Shown: positions 53,850-64,000 of the stretch, in pieces
Numbering within the stretch: position 1 is the stretch's first letter
How the letters are laid out: each line of letters begins with the position of its first letter
Assembly (NCBI GenBank): GCA_023548195.1
Contig: JAJHZJ010000531.1
Span: 9,715,684 to 9,779,683, forward strand
Direction of reading: 5' to 3'
Length of the DNA: 64,000 nucleotides
From: Bettongia penicillata ogilbyi
Taxonomy: Eukaryota; Chordata; Mammalia; Diprotodontia; Potoroidae
The notes under the pieces: generated by a model
What the model was told of the DNA's origin: nothing
Database searches by the model: none
What the model saw: the letters and a program-made list of their open reading frames with translations, nothing else
Translations under genes and position numbers: made by a program

Positions 53850-53960
53850 GCTTTTATAAAGCACCTACTATATGTCAGGCATTGTACTGAATATTTGGGG
53901 ATACAAAGAAATGCAAAAGACAGGACATCTGCACAAGAATTTAGAATCTTATGGAGGTAA
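53850..53960. repeat. L2-like fragment
   Basis: TATAAAGCACCTACTATATG, TCAGGCATTGTACTG, GGGGATACAAAGAAATGC, as in other L2-like pieces. Confidence 0.6.
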
Positions 53961-54191
53961 TATACACTATTCAAGTAAAATATTTATATGAAAATTAGAG
54001 AAAATCAATGAGAATAATATGAACATTTCATATGGTTGATGATAGATTACAGTTCTTTTAATAATGGGTCCCATTCTTTCACCACGAATCACACATACTT
54101 AACGCAAAAATGTTTCCCCCCTAACCAACAGCTTCCCTTCCTCTTAATTGAATTGATTTTGATAACATAAACTTTTAAAAATATCATCTGG

Positions 54192-56190
54192 AGGGGTGGA
54201 GCCAAGATGGCAGAGTAGAAAGACTCACGTATACTAGCTCCGAACCCACAGCCCATATATTCCCTGCAAGAAGAACTCCCCACGAATTCTGGATCACTGC
54301 AAGGTGTGCACAAACACAGTGGAAAATATTTGCATCCCAGAGAGCCCTGGAGAGCCGTCCCCAGGGTCCGTTGCACCCCGGAAAATGGAGTCCACACCTG
54401 AGCTGCCCTGGCCACGCAGCCGAGAGGAGCAAATCCAAGCAGGTTTCAGGGATGGAACCTCCGGCAGCCGGGAAGGTCCCTCTGTCCACAGGTGCTACAG
54501 GTCAGTGAGAGAGACGTCTGGGCTGGCCGAGAGGGGAGAAACCAAGAAATCACCAAACAAAAAAAAAAAGAATGAAAAAATGGAAGAGAATGTGAAATAA
54601 CTCATGGGAAAAACAACTGACCTGGAAAATAGATCCAGGAGAGACAATTTAAAAATTATGGGACTACCTGAAAGTCATGATCAAAAAAAGAGCCTAGACA
54701 TCATCTTCCATGAAATTATCAAGGAAAACTGCCCTGATATTCTACAACCAGAGGGCAAAATAAGTATTGAAAGAATCCATCGATCACTGCCTGAAAGAGA
54801 GCCAAAAAGAGAAACTCCTAGGAACATTGTGGCCAAATTCCAGAATTCCCAGGACAAGGAGAAAATATTGCAAGCAGCTAGAAAGAAACAATTCCAGTAT
54901 TGTGGAAATACAATCAGGATCACACAAGATCTAGCAGCTTCTTCATTAAGGGATCGAAGGGTGTGGAATAGGATATTCCAGAAGTCAAAGGAACTAGGAC
55001 TCAAACCAAGAATCACCTACCCAGCAAAACTGAGTATAATTCTTCAGGGGAAAATATGGTCTTTCAATGAAACAGAGGACTTTCAAGCATTCTTGATGAA
55101 AAGGCCAGAGCTGAAAAGAAAATGTGACTTTCAAACACAAGAATGAGAAGAAGCATGAAAAAGTAAACAGCAAAGAGAAGTCATAAGGGACTTACCAAAA
55201 GTGAACTGGTTACATTCCTACATGAAAAGACAATATTTGTAACTCTTAAAATTTTTCAGTATCTGGGTAGTTGGTGGGACCACACACACACACACACACA
55301 CACACGTACATGTGTGCATGCACACACACATACACACATGCACGCACATACAGATACAGAGAGCACAGAGTGAATTGAATAGGATGGGACCATATCTTAA
55401 AAGAAATTAAGGTAAATGGTGAGAGAGAAATGTAGTGGGAGGAAAGAGGGTGAAATGGAATGGGGTAAATTATATCTCATTCAAGAGGGAAGCAGGAGAC
55501 TTTTTAGTGGAGGGAAAAAGAGGAGAGCTGAGAAAAAAAAAGCAAGAAGTTTACCCTCATCACATTTGACTAAAGGAAGGAATAAAATGCACACTCATTT
55601 TGGTGTGAAAACCTATCTTACAATACAGGAAAGTGGGGGAGAAGGAGATAAGCGGGGGGGCGGGGATGGTGGTAGGGAGGGCAATGGGAGGAGGGAGCAA
55701 TTTGAAGTCAACACTCAGGGAGGGACAGGTTCAAAAGACAGAATAGAAACAATGGGGGCAGGGTAGGATGGAGGGAAATACAGTTAGTCTTACACAACAC
55801 GACTATTATCGAAGTCATTTGCAAAACTACACAGATATGGCCTATATTGAATTGCCTGCCTTCCCAAAGGGAATGGGTGGGGAGGGAGGCATGGGGAGAA
55901 TTTGGAACTCAAAATTTTAGGAGCAACTGTTTAGTATCGTTGTTGCTACTAGGAAATAAGAAATACAGTTAATGGGGAATAGAAAGTCATCTGGCCCTAC
56001 AGGACAAAAGAGAAGATGGGGACAAGAGAAGGGAGGGATGATAGAAGAGAGGGCAGATTGGTGATAGGGAAAATTAGAATGCTTGGTGTATTGGGGTGGA
56101 GGGAGGGGATAAAAGGGGAGAAAATTTGGAACCCAAAATTTTGTGAAAATGAATGTAAAAAGTTAAATAAAGAAATTAAAATTTAAAAAC
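54192..56190 (+). mobile_element. HAL1 copy E, internally deleted, 12-bp TSD
   Basis: Starts AGGGGTGGAGCCAAGATGGC at 54,192 (YY1-type CAAGATGGC at 54,203-54,211) and ends in an A-rich tail at 56,190. Flanked by AATATCATCTGG at 54,180-54,191 and 56,191-56,202, a perfect 12-bp TSD. About 1.0 kb covering the rest of the 5' UTR and the coiled-coil part of ORF1 is missing at 54,530-54,545. The 3' UTR has a (CA)n run at 55,282-55,345 and a G-rich run near 56,093-56,120. No ORF2. The full insertion is about 2.0 kb. Confidence 0.92.
54545..55146 (+). pseudogene. HAL1 ORF1, C-terminal half (copy E)
   Basis: After the internal deletion the sequence enters ORF1 near AGAAACCAAGAAATCACC. A TAA lies at 54,598-54,600; from 54,604 the frame is open to the usual end at 55,146. 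It has RRDNLKIMGLPESHDQKKS, ETPRNIVAKFQNSQDKEKI and RITYPAKLSIILQGKIW, so the RRM-like and C-terminal domains are there, and the coiled coil and start are missing. Confidence 0.9.
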
Positions 56191-56264
56191 AATATCATCT
56201 GGGTTTTTCCATTTTAGCTATTTTTCTAATTTCTATTTTTTTATTCTTCCTTAATTTGTTGTTT

Positions 56265-56515
56265 TTCAGTCATTTTCAGTCACGTCTGACTATTAATGAC
56301 CCCATCTGGGATTTTCTTGGCATAGATACTGGAGTAGTTTGCCATTTTCTTCTCCAGCGCATTTTACAGATGAAGCAACTGAGACAAACGAGTGATTAAG
56401 TGACTTGCTCAGGGTAACAGAACTACTAAGTATCTGTAGCCAGATTTGAATTCAGGAAGTTGAGTCTTCCTGACTCCAGGCCCAGAACTCTATGCAATAC
56501 ATCATCCCCCTGCCA
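56265..56515 (-). mobile_element. MAR1-like CORE-SINE, minus strand
   Basis: Read in minus direction: head near 56,510, CORE with CAGATGAAGCAACTGAGAC (antisense on plus) and ACTTGCTCAGGGTAACAGAA, and the RTE/BovB-like tail at the left (TCATTTTCAGTCACGTCTGA). It is nearly full length and abuts the old L1 fragment on its right. Confidence 0.75.
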
Positions 56516-56519
56516 TAAC

Positions 56520-57605
56520 ATGAGACAGAGGTAATTACAAAATTATTAATAAATTACTTTGATTACATGAAACTAAAAAGCTTCTGAATAAATAAAGCTT
56601 CTGCATCTAGAATAAGAAAAGATGTAGTCATTTAGGAAAAAAATTCTTTGTATCAAATTTCTCTGATAAAGCTTGTTATCCAAGATATATCTGTATCTAA
56701 TCCATATGTATATAGATATAGATATATATGTATATATAATACTAATAACCATTGCCAAATTGATGTGATCAGAGGATATGAACAGTTTTTAAAAGTATTG
56801 TAATGAATTCACAACCACATGAAAAAATGCTCCAAATTACTATTAATTAAAGAAATGGAATTCCAAACGATCCTGAGATATTCCTTTATACTCTTCAAAT
56901 TGGAAAAATACCAAATAAATACTGATAGCTAATGTTAGAGAAATTGTAGAATGATAGGAACACTAATACACCATTGATTGGAAATAATTGCAAACAAAAT
57001 AATTAAAATAGTCATACTCTTTCAATTAGAAACTTAATTGATAAGTAGAAACTCTTCATTTTTACCAAAAGATTTACAGAAGCACTTTCTGTAATAACTC
57101 ATCAATTGGGAACTGGTTAGGCAAATTTTGGTACAAAACTGTAATGGAATATTACTGCATTATAAGAAATGATGAATGTGATGAATACAGAGAAGCATGG
57201 AAAGGTCAACGTGAATTGATGTAGAACGAAGGAGGCAGTGCCAAGAAGACAATATGTGCAATGAGTACAACAATGTAATGGGGGGATTGGAAGCAATCAC
57301 ACACACAAATAAAATATTAGCAGAGAAAAATTATGAAGATTAAACATGACTCAAAATGAAGATATATGAAAAGATATGTCTATTTTACCCTTAATGGAAG
57401 TAGGATATGTGCAGGTATCACACATTACAATTACTATCAAACTTTTCAATGTGGTGATCAGCTGCACTGATTTTTTCCTCCTTTTGCCTTTAACAATAAT
57501 ATTTGCGCATTTGAGATAACTCAGGTAGGTGAAATACTGGAAAACAAAAATTATGATGTAAAATGAAAGACATATCAATCAAAACTTATTTAAAATAAAA
57601 AGAAA
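56520..57605 (+). mobile_element. Old L1 3' region
   Basis: Plus-strand L1 ORF2 end: GAACTGGTTAGGCAAATTTTG, ATGGAATATTACTGCATTAT, AAGAAATGATGAATGTGATG, then 3' UTR to an A-rich end near 57,600. No coding frame is left. Confidence 0.75.
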
Positions 57606-57835
57606 AAGTGATTTGTATGTTAGTTTGCTGGTTTGTTATTGTTTTTTTCAAGGTGAGAAGAAGGGGAGAATAATAGGTGCATGATGGATGCCTCTATTCT
57701 TTCAGTGAAGAAGAAGGTAATGTCCTCTGCTCAGAAAGAAGTGGAAGGAAGCATCACAGAAAGGTAAACGAAAGAAAATGTTTAAAAGAATAGTCTCTGA
57801 GAGTACAAAATGGACAAACAATAATCATATCAATG
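57606..57835. other. Unassigned sequence
   Basis: No recognised family. Confidence 0.35.
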
Positions 57836-57839
57836 ATGG

Positions 57840-58065
57840 TGATGATGTTTTCACAGCACTTCAAGGTTTGCAAAGTACTTTATAAATATTATCCTATTTC
57901 ATCCTCATAATAACTCTGAGTCTGTTATTATTTACTTTTTACAAGTAAGAAATCTAAGGAAGACAGAGGTTGAATGTCTTGCTCAGGGTCAGACACTTAA
58001 TGACTGAAGCTAGATATAAACTCAGATCTTCCCAACTTAAGGACCCAGGCTTTGTGCACTAAAGA
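57840..58065 (-). repeat. MIR/CORE-SINE
   Basis: Antisense order: CACAGCACTTCAAGGTTTGC, AAAGTACTTTATAAATATTA, TGTCTTGCTCAGGGTCAGAC, and ACTCAGATCTTCCCAACTTA. Fairly complete; typical marsupial MIR type. Confidence 0.75.
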
Positions 58066-59135
58066 AATTTTATAATTCTGGATCACAGAGCTAGCATAGC
58101 TATGGGTGATGAGTAAATGAAGGAAATGACAGCCCTATGGGTGGCCTAGATAGAATAAAAATATAGGTCATGAAAGTTAAGAAGACTTCTGAACCTGGAG
58201 GTCAATTTACTTTAGACACAAGGCATTATATGTCGAAGTCCCGGAGTGCAAGTACAAGGATTGCAGTAAAGAGATGAAGACTGGGTGCAATGTCCTTGAA
58301 TACTTGAAAAATGAAGTATCGTGTTGGGGAGTAAATGGCACTGGGAAGTGATATAAATAGAAATGAGCATGAAAGAAAGAAATATTTGCTAAATAATGAT
58401 GACAAAAGAACAATATGGAATTGACTGTAAGGAACAAGAAATATGTCTGCTTCTCCTGTCTCTGTGTGTTGGAGGAGGTGAGAAGGTTATGAAAGATACA
58501 GTACCTAGGTATGGACTGGGTTGTTACAGTAGCAAGCACCTAGCATACATAGGACGGCATAGATTCTTTTATCTGCTTTTCTAAAGACAGCATCGAAGGG
58601 GTCAACAATTTTCCTTTAATTACGAAAAAGTAGAGAGAAGTGAGTATAGAAAATAGAAGCAGAGAAATTAGCATAGAGATTCAATAAACAGGGCTCCAAC
58701 TGTCTGAAGGAGGAAATACAACCACCTACATACACCAACAAATATGGAAAGCACCAACCTCTGAGTAGTTAGGGGGCTCTTAACAAATAGCTACCCAGAG
58801 TCTGATTGGGAATCAAAATGTGCTTCTCATGAGTGAGTCTGCAAAGGAAAATGCCAGCTTCCCAGAATATATAACAAAGACTTGGTCCCTGACTGACTCA
58901 GAGCCAGAAGGCATGAAACATATGACTCAACACAACTGTGAATTATTAGGGTTCAAAGGCAATTAATCTTTCAGATGTTTACAATTTAGCCTGAGTCTAT
59001 GAAACTGAACTCCAGGAAACCAAATAAACAAAAAGAGAAAAAAAGAAATTCGACTTTGCTTATGCTTACAATTGCCAAGGATGCAATATCTTCTTCAGAG
59101 TCAAGTTTCATTAATGACAAATGTAAAGAGTGTGA
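58066..59135. other. Unassigned sequence
   Basis: No repeat family or gene recognised. The 110-codon minus-strand frame at 58,207-58,539 has no domain. Confidence 0.35.
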
Positions 59136-59139
59136 TATC

Positions 59140-59410
59140 ATTATCATCATTATCATAATATCTAATATTTATTTAGTGCTTACTACTTGCTAAACACTAC
59201 ATTGATTAACAAATACTATCTCATTTGATCCTCACAACAACCATGGGAAGCAATTACTATTGTAACGTCCATTTTACAGATGAGGAAAATGAGGAAAACA
59301 GTTTAGTGACCTGCCCAAAGTTACAAAACTATTATGTTTGAGGGTAGATTTGAGTCATTTTCCTGACTCCAGGCCTGAAATTTTATGACTATGAGACCTA
59401 ATTGCCTTAC
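59140..59410 (-). repeat. MIR/CORE-SINE
   Basis: Antisense: TATTTAGTGCTTACTACTTG, CTCATTTGATCCTCACAACA, CCATTTTACAGATGAGGAAA, and TCATTTTCCTGACTCCAGGC. Nearly complete. Confidence 0.8.
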
Positions 59411-59749
59411 AAAGAGATGACATGAGGAGATCTGAAATTAAAGGGGCTTGTTAACAATGAAATGGAGATTTCAAATGGCACAATTAAATAAAAGTGTAGG
59501 AAAGCTCATGTATATCAGTATGCCAGGGCTGTAGGATGTCTAGGAATAAGAGCAAGGAAAAGGATTTTCATTGTAACTAATTGACTCTGATTACTTGGGA
59601 TAAAGGAAGGAGGAGCTTGGAATTTGCCTGCCATACGGTGGAAGAAGAATGAGTTCTTCTGATAGCCTATAGATCTATGGGGTCCTGTCTTTGAGGCACA
59701 TGTGGAAGGAAATGGATTCCCTTCTGGACAAATAGGTCAGTAAAAACTA

Positions 59750-60060
59750 GTCAGTCAATAAAAAAGTATTTAGCCCCTGCTATGTGCCAAGCTCTGTGCT
59801 AAGCAAGGAAGATACAAAAAAAGGCAAAAACATGCCCTGCCCTCAAAAACACAACAAGCAAACATATATGCTCATACTGTATGCTGGATCAATAGGAAAT
59901 AGATAAAGAAGGGAGAATTAAGAGTTCACAATCCAATGAGAGAGACAACATGTAATTATGTACAAACAAGTTATATACAGGGAAAAAATCAGGATGAAGT
60001 GCTCCCAGTGACATGGAACAAAAAAACAGAGAGAGATGAGGCCTAGGTAGAATACCAGAA
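59750..60060. repeat. L2-like repeat fragment(s)
   Basis: CCTGCTATGTGCCAAGCTCT, GGAAGATACAAAAAAAGGC, CATGCCCTGCCCTCAAAAAC, then CAATCCAATGAGAGAGACAA and GTACAAACAAGTTATATACA. The usual block order is disrupted by a small insertion near 59,850-59,920. Confidence 0.6.
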
Positions 60061-60204
60061 CATTGAGTAATCCCTCAGCCACCAATATCTGTGCACTAGA
60101 AAACTTAGTGCCATTGAAAATCTTGTGACTACTCATATTTCAAAAGACACTGTGGTGTAACAAAGCCCAGCTGAGATTGTCAGCAAAGATATTGTAGAAA
60201 GATA

Positions 60205-60330
60205 AAGAGACAGAAGATTTGGAGCTGGCAGGGACTTTAAAGGCCCTCTAGTTCAACCCCCTCATTTTGTAGATTAAGGAGCACATAGAGGATGTTCCTG
60301 GACAAGTCAGGATTCTAACACAGTGCTGAT
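60205..60330 (-). repeat. MIR-like fragment
   Basis: Antisense: GGAGCTGGCAGGGACTTTAA, TCTAGTTCAACCCCCTCATT, TTGTAGATTAAGGAGC. Confidence 0.6.
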
Positions 60331-60334
60331 TTCA

Positions 60335-61795
60335 AAGCAAACTCACTTTGCACTTCTGCTGGAGAGAATTCTCCCTGGAGACTTTAGTTCCCTTCAAGAG
60401 CATAGACAAATGGTTCTAAGGGAGAGGGGTTATACTGAAGAAGTAGGACAGAAAAGTAGCCAATCCTCACTCGGACATTTTGCTCTTCTTACACTCCCTT
60501 CTCTGCAATGCTGGACACTGTTCAATAGAGTAGTTATATTACCTTTCATTCACTTTCATTACAAATTCATTACCTTACTCTTTAGAAGTCGAGTACCTTA
60601 CCTTAGCTTTGTTGAATCTATCTGAGAACAAGACCAGGAAACAGGGCAAGGTACCTAGGGAGAATGATGGTTTGCGAAGGGAGCAGGAAAGACACCAGAC
60701 AAAAAATCGGTAATTTCTTAATTTTCCTTTGTGCTCAGATCTCACTGTTTACAGTCACCTTACTTGCCACTTTTGGTTGCTGAGTTCTGCCTCAAGAGCT
60801 TATCATTAATAAGATCATTTCATGAGAAGAGGTCATCTTGAAAGGATGCCCTTTCAAGACATTATCTTCTTGCAATGTTATATCTAAGGTATAAAATGTC
60901 ACTTTGGGAACATAGCGGTCTCTAAATTTCATGGCATCGCCATTTTATTTCTAGATTTCAGAGACAGCAGCAAGATTTCCAAATAGGATTTGACCAGTAT
61001 GTGTGTGTGTGTCCCTGCCTCAGAGGTGCTTCTGGCTAGCAGATCTGATAACTCAGCAGTAATAGCAGGCACATCCAATCCTGCCTTTGAAAAGTGGGAA
61101 GTTAAGGCTCCTCTAAATGATTCATTGTGACATTGGGGTCAGTGGTTTCTTCCAGAGAAATTGTTCCTTTACCATAAGACTGTAAAACTTTAGAATCAAT
61201 CTATGCTTCTATCTGACATAGAGAGGATACCCATGTCTCCTTTAGCTCAGCTCTTTCTTCAAATTTAATCCTCCTTCAGACTTCTTTAGACAGTGCTGTA
61301 CCATATTTTGCTGTTAATGGATGAAAAATGATAGCATCTCTACCCTTTTTCAAGAGGTATTGTCAAATTATACCCTGTGACGGGTAATATACAGCTTAGA
61401 TAGGTAATTTCAACTATTTGTATGCACTTCAGGTTTGCCAATTACCCTTCCAAGCTGTAAATTGCCTATTTTGAAAGCATAATTTGATTTTTAATGTTTG
61501 TCTTAACAGCCTGATTTGTTTTGTCTTTTGATTTGTTTCACATTTTAGTAATTAATTTTAAGCTGACAATGTCTCTCCAAAAAGGAAGGTGGGGATTTCC
61601 AACCTTTTAGTACTTTGAATTTTGATATTCTTTCCAATTTGTTTGGTACCATACATTTAATTAGTGAAAGAATTGCAGATTTCTTTTTCTTTTCTTTGGA
61701 AAGAATTCATTACTTCCTTACTAGATATGAGAGGGAATAGTTTTATTCATGAATGAAAAAATGAAAAAAAATGTTGTCTTTTGCATTTAGACATA
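60335..61795. other. Unassigned; candidate conserved stretch
   Basis: No transposon seen. The stretch at about 61,385-61,580 has short mirrored AATTA/TAATT motifs and a low-repeat composition. No open frame of note. Confidence 0.4.
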
Positions 61796-61814
61796 TAGCT
61801 CTCTCTCCATATAT

Positions 61815-61926
61815 ATCAATAGACAGATGAATGATGGACAGATGGATGGACAGACAGAAAGACAGAAGACAGACACAGACAGAGAGATAGATAGACAGAC
61901 AGAGACAGACAGACAGAAAGATAGAT

Positions 61927-61987
<61 letters not shown>

Positions 61988-61990
61988 GAT
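61815..61990. repeat. (GACA)n(GATA)n microsatellite
   Basis: Mixed GACAGA/GATA units, with a clean GATA array at about 61,925-61,987. Frame 61,816-62,109 is a shadow. Confidence 0.95.
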
Positions 61991-62104
61991 AGAATGGGTA
62001 AAATGGGTATAATGGGGATAGGGGGAATATAGGATCCTGGACTGAAATTCATGGGAACATGAGTTCTAGTCCTGCCTCTGGCTTTAACTTGTTGTGTGAT
62101 TCTG

Positions 62105-62335
62105 AGCAACTCATTTAAGGCAATGTAGTAAAGTGTCAGAAGTGAGTCAGAAAAACCTGAGTTGAAATCTGGTCTCTGATACTGACAAGTTGTGTGACCC
62201 TGAGCAAATCATATAAGCACTACTCACCTTAATTCACTGGGGAAGAAAATGGCAAAACATTCCATTCTTTGCCAAGAAAACTCTGTCCAGGATTATGAAG
62301 AGTAGAAATATGACTGAACAAATGATCAACAACAG
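62105..62335 (+). mobile_element. MAR1-like CORE-SINE
   Basis: CTGAGTTGAAATCTGGTCTC, GTGTGACCCTGAGCAAATCA, AAGAAAATGGCAAAACATTC, and a tail with GAAGAGTAGAAATATGACTG then AACAAATGATCAACAACA. RTE/BovB-like tail as in the copy at 26.3 kb. Confidence 0.75.
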
Positions 62336-62389
62336 TGAAGTCTAAAGAGCCTGGATTTTGCTTTCAAATGTAATTTATTTTAATCTTGG

Positions 62390-62490
62390 CTCTGCTACTT
62401 AGTGCCTGAATAATCTAAGTCGAGAGTCTTCATCTCTCTAGGTTTCAGTTTCCTGATCTTTAAGATTGAAAAATGGCCATACCAAATGCT
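62390..62490 (+). repeat. MIR fragment
   Basis: GGCTCTGCTACTTAGTGCC, CTAGGTTTCAGTTTCCTGAT and TTTAAGATTGAAAAATGGCC: sense MIR core. Confidence 0.65.
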
Positions 62491-62494
62491 CTTC

Positions 62495-64000
62495 AAGCAT
62501 TCCACTGATTTTAGGGAGGCATCATTTCACCAGGTAATTTAGGGCACCACTTCGAAGCCTCCAACCTGCAATCCAGAAACCCCAGAGAAGAAACCTGAAA
62601 ATCCTGAAGAAATACTGTGACAAGTAGCTGAATGAAGCCCTTTTTTGAGAACTCAGCACCAGAAAAACCTAACTCTTGAGAGCTCTAACTACTATGAAGA
62701 AAAGCCATCTGAATATTTAAAAAACCACCATAACAAAAAACTGAATATCCTTCCCCCCACCTCAAAACCTTTTACACAAAAAAAATACATTGAACTTAAA
62801 AAGGTAACAGCAGGGAGCTGACAAGGGAGGGTTAGAGAGAGATCAAAGTAGAAAGAGCAAGATGGGCAAAAAACCAGTAATAAATAAAACAATCTTGAAT
62901 ATTGAAGGTAGGGTTAAAATGAAAGGAAGGAAGTGTAAACACCTGGAATCAGGGGCAGGGTAAATAAAGAGAAAAGAACTTTGAGATAAAACATGGGGTT
63001 TTACTTATATGTACCAGTGATTCTCCGATTCCCCATCACACCTGAAGGCCAGATGTGTTACAATTTGACCTTTCTCCATAAGTCCCCCTGTCTCTGCCAG
63101 TATTCTCTGGTATTCTTTTGGGAAAGAATATATAGATGTAATACATAAAGCTTGCAAAATTACATCTATGGAACTGACGTGTAAGGAAATATATCCTGTA
63201 AAAATTGACTGCACATTTATACTCTAAAAATGCTTTTGCCAATTTCTTTAGGATCTCATACACTAGTGAATTTAGATTTAAGAAGTTTTGGGCAGATAAT
63301 TTCTTCAGGAACATCCAAAAGGCTCAGTTGTATCACAGTGTTCTACTCGCTACTTACTACATTTCTGCCTACCCCAACCCCATTATCTGAGGATTAATTC
63401 TATTCTATTTCACCCCTTCCCTTAGACGTCTCCAGGATCTTGAAGAAGTTGAGAGGATCACTCCTGTCTGCCATTAGCTGTAGCCTGAATCAATCTTTCC
63501 CTAAATTGGGATTCGAATACCCTAATTCCATTTAATCATTTATATCAGATCATTTTTTTTTTTTGTGTACAAAGGAATAGTTATTTCAAAGGCATAGCAA
63601 AGACAAATATTTTCCCTAACACTTCAAAGGCATCATCCCCCCTCCCCCCCCAAAAAAAAAACCATCTCAGTCACGAGACAGTAGGGGAAGTAGGTTCATA
63701 GTTTAAATCATTTCTGCATATTATTAATCCCACCACACTCGAAATCCAGATCTCCTTTTCTACCTCCTAGGCATTCATCCCAGGACATGTCTGTTTGGAA
63801 CATCTCTGCTGGGTTAGTTACATCATCAAACCTTTAATTCTATGTTCCAAGATCCCCATGACTTGAACTCATAACAAATAAGACAAAAATCCCAAGCTTA
63901 TTTTTCAAGGCTGTATGGTTTAGGGAAAGGGTAAGGTGGCACTAGCCCCTTCACCATCATGCTGTATGATCTCCCTGTTGTGAGTGAAATGTGTTTTCAC
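62495..64000. other. Unassigned sequence
   Basis: No family or gene recognised. There is a C-rich/A-rich low-complexity stretch at 63,636-63,661 and a T-run near 63,551-63,563. Small frames here have no domain. Confidence 0.35.

Noticed and set aside
54480..54560. Splicing as the cause of the HAL1 E internal deletion
   Set aside because: The good donor-like CAGGTCAGTG at about 54,497 is kept, not used, and the actual left edge does not have a GT donor when compared with copy A. A short GAG overlap fits deletion or template jump better.
49068..62000. CRISPR-like arrays suggested by regular repeats
   Set aside because: They are plain tetranucleotide microsatellites without spacers, in a mammalian genome.

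Overview
This looks like intergenic DNA from a marsupial genome. I find no host protein-coding exon, tRNA or rRNA gene. Almost every long open frame is a piece of a retrotransposon. The marsupial call rests on the mix of repeats: L1 with half-L1 (HAL1) elements, an RTE-type LINE ending in a GAAGGACAACAA tail, tRNA-headed CORE-SINEs whose tail resembles the RTE/BovB end (MAR1-like), abundant MIR/L2-like fragments, and hAT MITEs. A eutherian would lack the MAR1-like and RTE families seen here, and a monotreme would lack L1. The species cannot be decided from the sequence.

Layout: 1-0.9 kb is a very old L1 relic. 0.9-1.96 kb is the 3' half of an RTE LINE. 2.25-9.06 kb is a nearly full-length but dead L1 on the minus strand, split by a younger L1 3' fragment. 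9.28-12.07 kb is a HAL1 on the minus strand. 12-16.8 kb holds MIR/L2-like fragments and two hAT MITEs. 16.8-23.1 kb is a three-level nest: an RTE copy interrupted by a minus-strand HAL1, itself interrupted by a full-length plus-strand HAL1, both insertions flanked by target-site duplications (TSDs). 25.8-27.3 kb is an old L1 carrying a MAR1-like SINE, followed by a 298-bp solo LTR. 29 kb carries a 7SL RNA retropseudogene. 31.8-35.5 kb has a 2.5-kb-apart direct duplication, a CR1/L3-like fragment, RTE-like pieces and degenerate AT-rich arrays. 35.6-38.4 kb is a divergent HAL1. 41.4-46.9 kb is a chain of minus-strand L1 relics. 51.95-52.9 and 56.5-57.6 kb are old L1 3' ends. 54.19-56.19 kb is a HAL1 with an internal deletion. 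The rest is MIR/L2-like fragments, microsatellites and sequence I cannot assign.

The most informative content is the HAL1 family: five copies that have an L1-type 5' UTR, ORF1 and poly(A) end but no ORF2. Two copies keep the same 367-codon ORF1 length, with only one or two disabling changes each. The HAL1 3' UTR resembles the L1 spacer between ORF1 and ORF2, which suggests how HAL1 arose from L1. Such elements would need L1 ORF2 protein supplied in trans. Family names here come from recognising sequence, not from a database search.
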